A stretch of DNA of 64,000 bases from Antilocapra americana (GCA_007570785.1 ML664161.1:8812352-8876351); one strand, 5' to 3'. Shown: positions 1 through 13,689, counted from the stretch's first letter. Notes: generated by a model from the sequence alone, not told the origin. Made by a program: numbers and translations.

Positions 1-2269
1 TCTTGACTAGATAACCCTTTTATGTATTCCTGAATTTTTATCCATTCTTACTGTATGCCAGGCACATGGCTAGGTATAGCCTGTTTCTGATCTCCCTAAT
101 TAAGAGATAGGTCCTATTATTTAAAGTAGAAATAGAGGGATAGAAAATTTATCTGAAGGCAAATAGCTGTTAAGGGATGGAGTGGAGATGGGAGTGCAGG
201 TCTTTATTGACCTCAGAGTCCTGACTTTTATTGAATCTCTGCTCTGTTGCCTCTCATTACTGTTTTTGTATTCAGTTTGTATAATGAGCACTGATAGTGC
301 CTGGTTCTGTGTGCTAAGAGGACAGAAGAGTGAAACAACCAGAGTTGGGGGTAAATGGAAATTAAATATATGAACATACCACATCGCCAGAGGTGATGAT
401 GGCTATGAAGAAAATACCAGGGTAGAGTCATGGAAGGAGCATGCTTTCTGGCAAAACTGTAAAAATATGAGATGTTGTTCTAGTCATTAGGTTCTGCTCA
501 AAGCCTAGGACAGTTTTAAAGGCAAGAAAAAAGTAGATCAGACTTTCTGTAAAGTCTCACATCTTGCTGGCAGATGGCTTGTCAGCCTGCACACTGGAAA
601 GGCCGATCGTTTGTGTACCTCACGGGAGTGTGACCAGGCAGGAGGTAAATGCGAAGGAGGTTGGGTTTAAATGTTGGGAGCACCAGCATCCCAGTTATTC
701 CAGAGTTAACAGTACCAGTCTTTCATATAAGGGTTGTCAGGCATTTTCTTCTGGAGCTTTCCTTTTCTGTAGGAAATACTGCTTTAAAATCATTTCAACA
801 AGAACTGCTAGTTAACGAAGGTCTTTTCTTTTGTGACTTTTGATAATGCCCACAAATGAATTTTTAAAGAATCAGAAGCAAGGGGAAAAATAGACTGAGA
901 ACTCAAACATCAAAAAAGCATGTTGTAGAGCATTTGGAAGTCAGTGTCCAAGCACTGAAAATTTATCTATAAATTTTTTTTCATGAGAGTAGATAGAAGC
1001 CATTACTGTTTGCCGCTTTGAAATTGTGTGTTCGTATGAATGACTGTTGTCATGAACTTTGATCCAGCACCGAAGACCATCTCAGCTCAGAAAAACCCAC
1101 TCTTTGGTTCCTCTGTAGTAGGTTCTTGTCAAGTTCATAATGTCTTTCAAAACATGGCACATGACCTTTTCTTTTGTAAAAGATTGGAGAAAAGATTTCC
1201 TATTTCTTCCTATCAGGTGGACTGGAAAACTGTCCTGGAAAACTTTCTGGTTCATTATCTTTCTTCCACTATACCCGTTGATTGGCCTGATAGCCTAGAA
1301 ATTGATTAAGTGTCAAGCAATCCAGATAAACTTGGAAGACACCTAGTCCTGTACAATCCTGTCTGAAGAATTCTTTATGCTATAAACCTGAGCATTTCTG
1401 TTTTCCCTCCTTTACTTCTTATTTTGGGAAAGTTGGCAACATTCAGTTTGTCTACAGAAGATTGAATTAGTTCTTTTGAAGCAATCTTATTTCTTACTGA
1501 GATTTGAAAGGGAATGCTTTGGTTCAAAAACTTATGAACAAAAGTTAATTTCTGTTTGCAGTGTGTCATGTTACTTTATATCATGTTATTGAGAATATAT
1601 TTATCAGAGTTGCAGGAAATGTTAACTACTGTTGCCAGAAAAGAGGTCAACGGATTCTTTGAACTTTATATTGGTAGTTCAGTGCCTCACAAAAATAATT
1701 TGTCTGAGGTAGTCACAGTGTTTACTAATTCCAAGTAAATTATTAATTTAATTTAATTTAGGTTTTTTTTTGGCCTGTCTTTAAAAAATTCAATGCAGTA
1801 AGTATAAATCAAATACTCATGGAATTGCTCACTCTTGGGAGCTATCACTACTTTTGGAGACCTTATATTCTATTTTATTCAATATCTAAGATTGTAAAAG
1901 ACTAAACATTAAAGAGGAGAATGAATATAATTGACAAAAGGTGACCGTAGATGTTACAAATCTCTAGAGATATGCTAGAAGAACAGGGCACTGAAAGCTG
2001 AAGTTAGTTAGGCTTTCACAAGTTGGGGAGCTTAAAGAAGTTCATCTCTCCTCTCTTCCATCAGTGGGACTTTCTTTATGCTTTGTCTGCTGTATTTTTA
2101 ATTTTATGGAACCTGGAAAAAGTAAAGAATTGAGTTCATGTACAATCATCTCTCTCTTTTTGATGTCTAAATAAGACTTAGGATTACATACACTTTGCTC
2201 CTCACCTCCATGGAAATATTTTTGTATGAAAAAGCCTCCAAGTTTGAAATTTGAACATTATAGCAAAGT

Positions 2270-2697
2270 ATTTCTAAAATTAGCATCTGAATGGATAACA
2301 GAGATATGGGATGTGTATATATACACATACACACACACAATGGAATACTTTTGCCATAAAAAAAATGAAATAATGCCATTTGAAGCAACATGGAGGGACC
2401 TAGAGAGCACCATACTAAGGGAAATGAGACAGAGACAAATACTGTCTATCACTTACACATGGAATCTAATGTATGATGCACATGAACTTATTTACAAAAC
2501 AGAAACAGACTCACAGACAGAGAAAACAAATTTATGGTTACCATAGGGGAAAGGGAATGGGGAGAGGGATGAATTATGAGTTTGGAATGGGCAGTTACAA
2601 ACTACTGTATACAAAATAGATAAACAGAGTCCTATTGTACATATAGCAGAGGGAACTATATTCAATATCCTGTAATAAACCATAATGGAAAAGAGTA

Positions 2698-2735
<38 letters not shown>

Positions 2736-2767
2736 GTATAATTGAATCACTTTGCTGTACACCAGAA
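2270..2767 (+). mobile_element. L1 LINE 3' end, cut by an assembly gap
   Basis: The segment contains the typical end of L1 ORF2 (a frame with GNNAT-like decay, then ATWRDLESTILREMRQ-like residues). It continues into the artiodactyl L1 3' UTR: a warm-up of acagaaacagactcacagac, a TA run, then the phrase ending in tgaatcactttgctgtacac. The copy is sense to the gene. It stops at the N run, so the poly-A tail and 3' target duplication cannot be seen. Confidence 0.85.
2700..2729. repeat. (TA)15 microsatellite in the L1 3' UTR
   Basis: Thirty bases of uninterrupted alternating A and T, followed by tgtatatgtata. This position in artiodactyl L1 3' UTRs is commonly a TA/TG-rich hypervariable stretch, so length polymorphism is expected. 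Confidence 0.9.
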
Positions 2768-2777
2768 NNNNNNNNNN
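2768..2777. other. Assembly gap (10 N)
   Basis: Ten N characters interrupt the sequence just after an L1 3' end and a TA run. The true gap length is unknown. The DNA after the gap (ttcagcctcttatcacc) does not continue the L1 3' end. Confidence 0.99.
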
Positions 2778-3294
2778 TTCAGCCTCTTATCACCGAGTCT
2801 GTGTGTGTGTGTTATGTTTATTGTTTTTAATTTAATCATTGTTCTCACGAAAATCACTTTTATGTCAGTGTTTGGTGTGTATACTATTGTTGATATCAAT
2901 ACATTGGCATAGTCTGTGGGCTATGGAAGTGTCTTAAACGAACTTAACACGTTAAACATTTGCTTTGTGCTGGGTAGATTATAGTTCTGCTATCAAATAA
3001 TCATCATTGTTAATGCCATGAGAAGTAATATTGTCATCAGTAATAATGTTGTCCTCATCATCATCCTCATTATAGAGGTTGGAAGGCCTGAGTTTTTCAG
3101 GGCTTTTTCAGGCTTTCAATTTTTCAGAGTAGACCTTGGTTTCAAATTCTTGCTTAACTTTCAAGTTCTGTGTGTTTTGCAGCAGGGAAAATGAGATTTC
3201 AGCTGTCCTGCCAACTCTCAACCAGCTGTGGCTCAACTGGCAGGCTGTGTGCAGGCCCCAGAAACAGCCTCTGGGCCCAGTGGGAAAGGTGTGG

Positions 3295-3515
3295 TGACGC
3301 CTGCCTGGGGGCTCAACGGTGAAGAACCCACCTGCCCATGTAGGAACCACAGGAGACACATGTTCAGTCCCTGAGTTGGAGAGATCTCCTGGAGGAGGAA
3401 ATGGCAACTCACTCCAGTATTCCTGACTGGAGAATCCCATGGACAGGGGAGCCTGGCTGCAGTCCATGGGGTCGCACAGAGTCTGACGTGACTGAGCGCC
3501 TGTACCTGCCTGCCA
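3295..3515 (+). mobile_element. Bov-tA SINE
   Basis: The copy has a diverged tRNA-Glu-like head (ggggctcaacggtgaag ... gttcagtccctgagttgg). The BovB-derived body follows (ggaaatggcaactcactccagtattc, here split for length), ending with ccatggggtcgcacagagtc and the tgactgagcg tail. It is on the gene's sense strand. Confidence 0.9.
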
Positions 3516-5067
3516 TGGCTTTGGGGTGGGTCTAGATGTGGTGTATGTGGTGTCAGTTGCCAGACCCGTTTCTCCTAAATGTAGCAAGCTGTTGCTCAGT
3601 TTCTCAGGATAGGAAACTCAGTTTTAAATGTACAATGGGAAAATGGAGATAGGGTTGGTTATCAGACTCTGGAAAACCAATTCATATCAACCAAATTCAC
3701 AGAAGAATTTTATATGCACTATTACCAGGTCAGTAATTTGCTTTCTGTTGTTTGATATACTTAAACATGTATTCATTCAGTAAGGATTGATTCTATAGAT
3801 AACTTATTTCCTATTTTGTCTCTGGTTGCAGGGCCTGAGAATTTTTGACCTCATCTTAATTTTGGAGATTTTTCCTATCAGAACCCTGTCACCTCTGGTG
3901 TACTTACTTTTGTAACAAGGACTTAATTACAGATGTCTGGGACTGTAAATTATTAATTCATCTCGGTTGGCTTTATCAAATGCAGTTCATTTCAGACTGG
4001 GAAGAACTTTGTTTTTAAAATACAAACCTAGATAATTATCTGAAAGATTTCACTATTTAGAATTTCAGTATCAAGAAAAGTATAGTTAATTTGCAAATAA
4101 ATGTCTAAAGTGTCTGCTTGTGTTTATCAATTCATCATTTCTATTCTTCTGACCCTCTCTCTAAATCTAAATCTTGTGTTAACTGTGTTAGATGTTAGGC
4201 CCCAGTCTTTCTTCTCTCTGCCTTCTGTTTTTGCTCACGTCTTTTTGACTTGCACTGTCATTTTTCTCATGCTAGTTGGATGGTTATTCTCAATATATTA
4301 AAAGGTATTGCAAAACACGATCCTACTGCAGAGAATGGGGTCATATTACTAAATTTTTCATCGACTATTTGTTTTGAATGACTGTTTATTTTGTCTCATA
4401 GCCCATAATTCATTGTTGATTGGAAATCTTGGGCTGCTCCTCCATGTTCTCTCTTATTTTGGTTGTGGGCTGATGGCCCTTGTTCCGTCCTCCACCACTG
4501 CATGACTTTGTTAGATGAAGAAAGGCCAGGTTTGTCTGGATTTGCTTGGCCTGGTGTCTGTCTGTCTTCTCATACTGGCAGTCTGTGAGGAAAAGAAGAT
4601 ACTTCTGATGTCCAGAAATGTGTGCCCTTGTGTAACAGCTCAAGGTATTACCACAAAAGGAAGATCAATACAAGTTTTCAAAAATTGCATCATCTTTGTA
4701 ATAGTGGAAGTGCTCCCACGGAAGTATGAATACAAAAAAAGGTTCACTGTAGGTGAGGAAGCAAAATTTTAAAAGCCATATTAACAAGTTACCCCATTGT
4801 AGAGTAGTGCTGATTCACAGATTTCTCCAACCAGCAGCCATTAGCAAGGTCCTGCTGTTTGCCGGGCACTCTAGTAGATACTTTGAAAGCTCCAAAATGT
4901 AAGTGTGTGTCTTGTATGACTTTGCCTGTCATGTGAAATAAGACATGGACAGGAGTGAATGCTATACAATTAGGACTGAGATTGTTTATCACTACTGTAG
5001 ATACTCGTTGCATTTGATAATCAAGCCTGTGTTTCTTTTGGAATATTCTTTCAGTGGATGGGGTGAG

Positions 5068-5192
5068 GGAATTCCTGGCAGTCCAGTAGTTAGGACTCAT
5101 CACTTAATTCTGGGGTGGTGTAGCGGGGGCTGGGTTCGATCCCTAGACAGGGAATTAAAATCCACAAGTTGCACGATGTGGCCAAAAAATTA
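5068..5192 (+). mobile_element. CHR-type SINE (tRNA-Glu-derived)
   Basis: It begins gaattcctggcagtccagta, has a B-box-like gggttcgatccctag, and ends gtggccaaaaaattaaaa. This is the cetacean-hippo-ruminant SINE pattern. It is short and contains only the tRNA-related region and A-rich tail. Confidence 0.85.
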
Positions 5193-6824
5193 AAAGAGTG
5201 GGGTGAGACTGAGAAGCTGCTAACATTAAAGTATAGCATTTGTGGAAAATATTCTGTTTTTATGAGTGATGAAATCTTTGGTGCATTGGAAATGACTAGG
5301 GTTGCATTGAAAATTAAATAGCTCATTAACTCTTGGTTGCAAATTCAAATATATTGTCCCCATCACAAACAGTGTCTGCTGTGCTGTAGGTTTTGGAAAG
5401 TGGAATTTATGTAAATTCTGGATTTATTTCTCTTTGTATGTAGAACATTTATTAAATTTCTATAATATGTATACTTTGATACACATACCAAAGATTTTGT
5501 TTTCCATATTTGAATTACAACTTACTGCCTCTATATAATCATCTTCTTACCAATGTTAAAGTGAGGTATGGTACTTTTCTCTTGAAAATAATCTAATTGT
5601 GGTGTAGATTATATACCTAGCTCCAGATTTCTTTAAAAAAAAGCAAAGTATTAAGAGCATTAAGGATTGATTTGTAATTATGTTTTTAAGTATATGCTCA
5701 TCTAGTCCAGCACTGAAGAGTCACATAAGAACACAATTTCCTAGATAAATTATGAATAACTTTAAAAACTGTATATTTTTCTTTTTGCCTCGGGCCTAAA
5801 GATTTAATACGTTTAAAGTATTCCGTTGGCCCCAAACTGGGTGGGTAGCCTAACTCTAACACCATGGTGAATGGTCACCGTGACTGCCATGTGGCTAAGA
5901 AACCTGTTGTGTTATCAAGCTGCCTTGGTGAAGCACTGGCTTCTTGAGCCTCCTTAGCACTGCTGGGAGGTGGTTAATCAGGACTACGAAGGACCTTAGA
6001 GAATTTGTTTCCCAGGTTATAACTAATTTTTCATCACGAAGGGAAACAATATTGGGTCTGTAAAAACACTGACATGAAAGACAAGTCCAAGTTATTTTTA
6101 ATTATGATCTTTAGTTATTTAAAAAGTTTGATCCAAGATACAAAACTATCTCTGTAATAATTAAACTAGGACAATTTGTCTATTGAATGGTAACGTTTTC
6201 CTCCTCCTCCTTAACTTTGCGTTCTGTTTATTTTCTTAGATTCTTGGCAGTGTGCTTATAGTGTCTAGATGAGTGTTTGAATTGAGATTGGGAGAGAAAA
6301 TAGGTGTAAAATTTGTCACTTGATAGAAATTTCTCCTTGATATGAAATGTCGCAACATTTTATTTTTAAAAAAGGCTGTACTACATAACATCTTTTTTTA
6401 ATGCACTAAGATTGTTATTAGGTTAAGAATTTCATTCGGGGAAAAAACCTGGCTTTGCTAGCTTTGCTTCATGGCAAAAGGTTTCCATCATAGATAAATT
6501 TGGCATCAGTGCAGATTCTTAGAGCTCTGCATGTAAGTCCACATATTAGTGAAGAATCTGAAAAATTGTGCTGTAAACTGTTTATCATTTTGGATAACTT
6601 AGATTTTTTCCACATTATTTTCTTCTAATACCTACCTAGATTTTGAGGTGCTTGTTTTTAGCAAATCATGTTTTGAGACACGCTTTCTTGACTGTTGTCC
6701 AGATGGAGAAGATAGAAGGGGTTCTTGCTCGTTTGACCCCAGTTTTCTTCAAGTAGTACCACTTAGATCACAAGCTGGCCTGCAGAGCAGAGGAGAGCAG
6801 TTTAGGGCATGCGTGAGTGGTTAC

Positions 6825-7072
6825 AAACAGTCAAGAGCCCAGGCTTGGATGTCAGGCTGTGTGGGTTCAGTTCTGAGTCTTCTGCCTCAAACTTTCTGAC
6901 CTTGAATGAGTCAGGGAATGACTAATCCTGGATCTCCTCAACAGTAAGAGGAGGATAATACCAGTGTCACTTCAAAGAGATGTAAGGATTAAATGAGATT
7001 ATGTGAAATGCAGAGCATAATTTCTGGCACTTATTCTGGACTTCCGTAAATGTTCAATGTTAATTATTATCA
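6825..7072 (+). mobile_element. MIR SINE
   Basis: The order of landmarks matches MIR: ggcttggatgtcaggctgtg, ctgaccttgaatgagtcagg, an aagaggaggataatacc segment, ggattaaatgagattatgtg, and the tail resembling ctggcac...gtaaatgttcaatgtt. It is ancient and diverged. Confidence 0.8.
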
Positions 7073-8090
7073 TAGAGGATATTTGGGAGAGACTGTGAGA
7101 GTTGTTCCTTCAGATCTTAAACATTTAGTAGTTGACATTTGACAAGGCCACCCCCACAAAAGCTTTTAATTGCTCAAAAAGTTTTCAGCTTTAAACATTT
7201 TTATTTTATGTTATACTTTTCATAGTTTATTTCCACTTCTTTTTCTTTGAGTTTGGCGTTTGGCCTTCTAGGTGGTAGCCTTAATTCTTGTTCTCTCTGG
7301 GGGTTCAGTTTCCTCACCCTTAAAATGGAGGGACGGAGGTGGGATTTGGTTGATGTCTTCGGTCATGCCTAGTGATCTGAGCTGTGGGTGTGCATAGTGA
7401 GAGGTCCCATTTTGAACAGAGGAGGAGATCTCGAGTTTGAGGACAGCCTGAAAATCTGAAAATCAGAATGGGCCACATGAATGCATAGCAGCAAGAGTTC
7501 TCAGAGGCAGTAAGTGGGCTTTCTTTGTTTGTGTTAAATATATCCTTTAAGCTATCATTTTCCTCTTTTAAAAAAAAATAGTTACTTAAATTTTTGAAAC
7601 TGTCTCACACTTAAGGAATTTGTTGCAAGTGCAGTACGAAATATCTTCTGGCTAAAACCAATTTATTTGGGGGAAATAATCTGAATGATACAAAAACTTT
7701 GTATTTAAATTGTTCAGATATGGTGTGAATAGTACAGAAAAACCACTGCAGAGTAAATTGGTCTCCTGATGTCTGTCACTACTGAATACTTCAGTTGTAT
7801 TTTCTTACAAACAAGGACATTCTCCTCTGAAACCACAGCACAAGCATCAAAATTAGGAATTTAATGGTTGTGTTCTTATTATGTCCTGTTAGGAGGCCAT
7901 GATTTTGATTTTTCCTGTTCTGATGATGATCATTTTGATCAGTTGGTTAAGGTGGTATCTGCCAATCTTCCCTATTGATGAATAAGTATTTTGTAGGGAG
8001 ATCTTTTAAGGTGATGAAAATAAATCAATATCAAAGTGTCAATTTATTTATTTATTTACACTAATAGAAATGCATACTTTTTTTAAAATT

Positions 8091-8110
8091 TAGTGGGTTA
8101 TAACCCACTA
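8091..8110. repeat. Perfect 20-bp palindrome
   Basis: The sequence tagtgggttataacccacta equals its own reverse complement, with no spacer. The flanking bases do not extend it. It could form a small cruciform; no known element was recognised around it. Confidence 0.97.
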
Positions 8111-8403
8111 CTAACATTATTTTGGGGCTCAAATAAAATCTCTTCCAACCATCTTATGTGCTCTTTTAACATATCCCCACCATTCTTTGAGTACTTCTTT
8201 TCTAGTACAAAATGATGTTCCAGGCCCATCTTGAGGTTCTCTTACCTTTGTTCTCAATTAACCATTTCCCTAGGAGACCCTGGTTTCTCATAGTAGAGAA
8301 TGATATTTAGAATCCAAGATGAATCTGGATGGTATGTGGGCCATTACTACTGGGATTGTACCTCTCCAAGACTCTCAGTGACCAAAGTTAGAGAATATTG
8401 AAA

Positions 8404-8412
8404 TGTGTGTGT

Positions 8413-8447
<35 letters not shown>
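8404..8447. repeat. (TG)n-(AC)n microsatellite
   Basis: Eleven bases of alternating T and G are followed directly by 33 bases of alternating A and C. This makes a purine-pyrimidine alternating, partly self-complementary tract of 44 bp. Such tracts are commonly polymorphic and can adopt Z-DNA. Confidence 0.95.
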
Positions 8448-8448
<1 letters not shown>

Positions 8449-11069
8449 CCTTAACACACTCATATAGGCATAAAAATACACATAAGTACACGCTTTATAT
8501 GTATTTCTACATCTTACTATATATATTGAAATGATTTTACACAGTTAGTTCTAATTCCAGTCTAACACAGGCATTCCAGTTTCCCTCGCTGTGTTTGTGA
8601 GACTGCTTTCTATTGTACTGACAAGCCTGGCTCCCTGTATATGTGATCAACCTCCCATTATTTCCCCTGCTTCATTCCTTTGGCTGATAGCACATGTCAG
8701 AGTGCCTCACTGCAGGGACATTTTCCTTGCCCAGTGCCAGGCTGCCACCACGAGTGATGTCTTCTTGACCCTGACCTGTCTCCAAATGCCCATGCTTGGC
8801 CACTCTTTTATGTGCTTTCTGCATGCTGGGCATCCTCCTCATCCCACTCCAGTGGTCATTCCCCATGTCCGACTGACCCTCTAACTTTGGGAAATCTAAC
8901 TTGTGAGGAGGGCACAGGAAGAGAAAGAAGGAAAATGAGGAACTATTTTCATGTCTTTCTCATGGCTTGTGAAGCTGTGGTAGCTGTTAGGAATTTATGA
9001 TAACCCTATTATACTAATCTCATCAAGGACAAAGTTAACACATATAACTTACTTTTGTCCTTTGGGTTGGCATTTGGACAAATGAATGCAGTAATGTATG
9101 TGCCCACAATTCATTGTCTTAATTTGGAGGGTGAAACTGAGTGAACTGACTTCGTAGTTTGGGGAGAAGAGAGAAGTGAATTTTCTTTTTCTCAAAGTGT
9201 ACCTAATTACCTTGACCTTTAATTTTTAGCAAAAGGACTGTCTTTATGGCAATTGTTGCCAGTATAATTGTTGCCATATGCATATGTGGGCAGAAAGAGT
9301 TTGAATAGCACTTGCTAGCTAAAGCCAGCTTCTTAGAGGATTTATTTGAACAATAGTTCAGAATTTTTTTGCTTATGATCCTACCTCTGTGTGGATATTT
9401 GGGCCAGCCATGTTTTCAGAGCTCTCTGTTCCAGCCAGCCTCTCCTAAGGGCCCCTACAGTGAAGTTCTGTTAGCACTTCCATTGGAAGCCTGTCACGGG
9501 CTGGGTTCTGGCTGAGTGCCCCCTCAAGAAAGCCACAGCCCAGCGGGGAAAGCACAGGGTGGTGTTTTTCCGTTGGATTCTGGCCAATCTCCAGACACTT
9601 TAATGTCTGTGAGGCTTCTTCTCTTTTCTTTCTCCCTTTAAAAAGTCCTATAACACTACTGGTGGGACATACGAGGGATGAAGGCAGTGTGTGGAGTATG
9701 TGTGTGTTGGGGCGGGGGTGGGGACTGGAGTGCTAGAGGCAGCCCTTAACGCTTGGCTCCCCAGCCGTGCTCTCCCACCACTGGCTTTCTTGGGAGGGTG
9801 ACCTCATGAGAAGTGGTAGCAATACCTCTGGAGGATTTCCCTGTCACGGGCATTTTATTTCGCTGTGGTTGTCTGAGTAAGGCAATGGGACTCTCCTGCT
9901 GGGTCTTTAACCTCTTTTCTCTAGCATTCTTTGTACAGATTGCTGACATGTTGAGAGACTGACTCATGCTTATCAGTTTCTCAGCCCCCAACCTACGGAG
10001 TATTACAAAATGGCAGCTGTTTAACTGATACCAGAGTCCCCTTTGTGTCTTCATGATACCCAAAGTTGGTCTTCAGATGTACAACAAATAATTTTTTAGC
10101 ATGAACATGTTCCATGCAGTATTTGGAACAAATTATTGTGTATCTGAAATTCAAATTTAACTGAGTTTGTCCTGTGTGTGTCTTATCTGGCATCCCTACT
10201 TGATGAGTTTTTGCATGATGGCAATAACTTGGATACATATTATACCTAGAATAAAATGTATGTGTGATCAGGTTCTAAAAAATTGGCAAGATTCACAAAT
10301 AAATCCCGAGTGGATGAAAATTAGAGACTTGATCTTAACTTTCCTTAAAAGGCAGCTGAATTGCAATTGAGCTGGCAACTCACATTTGTCAGATGCCCAG
10401 ACTAACTTAAATCAGCCAGCTTGAGGAAGGAATTTGAAGTTACAACATCTAGAATTTTGGATTACCTCTTTTTTTCCCTCCTCTTTAATGGCTTTTCAGC
10501 TTCTAGGTTAGAAATTTAGACTGAGCCTTCCCTTCATAAAAAGCTTCTTTTCTTTATTCATTAAAAAAGATAGCTATCTGAGGTTGCATTTATGCTTGTA
10601 GGAAAAAGAAAGAGTTTCATATGTAACCTTGCTTTGTCTTTTACTTGGTCCATATTTCCTTTGACATATTCTACAAGAAGACCAGGGTGACCCATGTGAT
10701 ACAAATAAAGATCTCTCCCACCCTCTGGTAGGTACTCTCGTGTATTCTTGGACTCACTTGATCCACCTAACAACTTCTTGTAAGGCACCAGTGTTATTCA
10801 GGAATTCTTCCAAGTTGAACAGTTTTTTAGGTATCTTCCCAGAAGAGTTCGTCTTATCATTAGATCTTAGGATTGTCTTATTAGCCCTTTGTTGTTGAAT
10901 GAGCAGAGTCCTGGTGAGATCCTTTGGTCCTCAACTGTGTCATTTTCATCTTCCTGAGTCTGGTCCTTGAATCCTGGAAGAGATTAGTTGAAAGCATACT
11001 CGTAAGTTGGCTCCACATTCATGATTTGGCTTAAATAGAATTAGGAGTTATTTGAGGCTTTTTAATGGT

Positions 11070-11240
11070 TTTCAGGGTTGGCAAACTTTTTCTGTAAAGG
11101 ACAAGATGGTAAATATTTTTCTTTGCATACATATGGTCTTTGATGCATATTCTTTATTTCTTTTACAACCTCTAAAAATGTGCAAACCATTTTTAGCTTC
11201 TAGGCTGTACACAACCTGACTATGGGCTGGCAGTAGTTTT
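11070..11240 (+). mobile_element. hAT-type nonautonomous DNA transposon relic
   Basis: The start ggttggcaaactttttctgt, then aaaggacaagatggtaaata and catatggtctttgatgc, match the start of a common mammalian hAT-Charlie MITE family, possibly MER58. The second half is more diverged. I am confident of the class but not of the exact family name. Confidence 0.6.
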
Positions 11241-12960
11241 ACTACATAAGAGTCTTTGCTGTCAGAAGTATGTTACATGGAGAGTTCTCAGATTTACCCT
11301 TCATTTCCAACTATATATAGAAATAATGTTGGTGAGAAGAGGTAAGGTAACAAGTGAATTCTTAGTAATAAGAATATGTTAGTGTTATCAGCTGTGGACA
11401 GTGTACTATGCTGGATGACACTGCCCTCTCTTCCCCGAACCTTCTCTTGTGAATATACTCATATTTTTTATTTGATTTCATATTCATACTAATAAAAATG
11501 ACAGAATGGTGTTAGTGGGTCTGTAGGAACAAGTGCTCATATAGCAAGTTCGTGCCTACAGTGGGAGAAACAAGTCAGGCTACGCATTTGTTTTCTGTCT
11601 TCTGTGTGTGCGTATGTGAATTTAAACTCATGACTGAGGATTTGGTTAAAGTTTGGGTAGAACCAGATGTCCTAACCAGTTTTACTGTCTTTCTGAAAAT
11701 AGTTTTTAACTTGCATATGATTTTGAAGCCTTGTGGAGAGGAGTATCATATTCACACACACTCCACAGGAAGCTTGCTGTTTGATTTGCTCTCTCTTCTC
11801 TAACTTCCTTTGAAAGGTTATACTTGGTGTCCTTCCAGGTTTCAGTGCAAACATTGTTTTCCCAAAACCACCTTGAGGGGATTGATAGCCCTTTAGATAC
11901 ATCATACACTTCATACCTTTCCTGCTGCTGCTCTTGCTGATTGTATAAAGCCATTCAGTCACTCCTTGTCTATTATTTTCAATGGAATTTTTTTTTCCCA
12001 TTACTTTTTTCCTCTAGACCTTTAGAAATGATTTTTGGGCCCAAATTCAATTGTGAATAGACAGACATAGCTTCTAGGAAAGCCATTGGGACTCACTGAA
12101 TTGTGACTGTTGGACAAAGGCATTTTGTTTAGAAGGCTTGCCCCAAAGTGGTGTTGGAGTCTGAAAGAAGGGCCGCCAGCGTCTGGTTCTTTCTGCTGTG
12201 AACTAATAGGGAAGCTGATGTTTGCTGAGTGGATGGCTGTGCTCACTGTCCAAACAGATCTGTTTGCCAACTGTGAACATATTGCTGCCTCTGTGAGGCA
12301 CTCCATCATGCCTTGAATGGATCCTCTTGTGTTCAGAATTTTCTGACTCAAAGGAGGGAAAGAGAAATATTTCTTTCAGACTTAAGTATTCACCGTAGCA
12401 TCCATAGTCTCATCAGACCTTTAGAAATGAAGCATGCACCAGAGACACTTCTTAAGGAGAATGAGATGGAGGGTAGAGGGAAAAAAGGAAGAAAGTAAAA
12501 GACAGCCTCATTGAAATGCCTTGATTCTGGCCACTCGTGGCCAAGGTTTTATAAATAAACCAGGCTGCCTTGGTAAATAGAATTGTGAGAATATTCCTGA
12601 TTTCCCCTGAGCAAAATAAAACTTTCAGCACCAAGTTTCCAACTCGTGCTCATTTCTGTTCACTTTTATACGCACCTACCTCCCAAGGCATATAACACAT
12701 TCATAATATGTTATTAAATGAGTAATAGGGTTTCATTCCACTTGAATAATTCCTTAAGAAAAGATTAATTGATATACAAGTGTCTTAATTACTTTATAAA
12801 CTCTATTTTTAGAGTTTCAAACCTATGCTATACAATGGGATTTTTTTTTTGTCATTTCAGTCCCTTTATCGAGTCATTTTCTGTACTGAAGTCTGCTTTT
12901 TGGCAAGCTCTAGTATTAGCTGTGTGAACTGAGGACACAGCTCACAGGACAAGGTTAGAC

Positions 12961-13022
12961 TTTCTTTGCAATTACCTGTTGTGTAGAAACCTTTCTTTGC
13001 AATTACCTGTTGTGTAGAAACC
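12961..13022. repeat. Perfect 31-bp tandem duplication
   Basis: Two identical 31-bp units, 12961-12991 and 12992-13022, each start tttctttgcaattacctg and end gtgtagaaacc. There is no mismatch between copies, which suggests a recent event or recent homogenisation. It is in intron and not part of a recognised transposon. Confidence 0.97.
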
Positions 13023-13689
13023 TTGGGTGAGTAGAGATAGGACAGAACCAACATTGTCTGGTAATGAAATTAAGTGGGTACAGGGCACTCATAGGAAACA
13101 CTCATTTTAGCCTGAGTTATTTATCAAGTGTCTGTTAAACCTCTGGGCCAACTTTGCTTGAGTATTGTGGGGAAAATGAAGAGGGTTTCTGTAACTGATG
13201 GGAAGGACTATGCTTTTATGAATGGAAAAGTAGATTCCCACACAGCAATAAATCTATGTTGCTTTCTCTCAGCCAATGAGGAACCAATGTTGATTTGCCT
13301 AGATGGAGTAAATGATTTTTTGGCTTAACCTGATAGAAAGCTTAAAACCAGGTTCATCACCCCATCCCAAGCTATGGTGTTAACAACGATTTTTGTTGAC
13401 TGGACAGGTATTAATCATTTTTATTGTCTGGATATTGGTATTTGTTTTTGTTGTCTATATCATTTTATTTGTGATTTCCTGTAGTCACAAAAGAATCTGG
13501 GTCTATTACCTCACTTGGTTAAACCTGAAGTATCACAGGAGTAACAGGGATGGTTGGGCTGGGGAGGAAGTGGCTACTGTGGCTGAGGTGTAAAAGTGGT
13601 GATCCCAGCTGATCCCTAGGGAGCTAGGCTGCCAGGCATTCTTCTGAGACACCCCTCACGTCTCTCCCTCGCTCACTCACTCCATCCTC

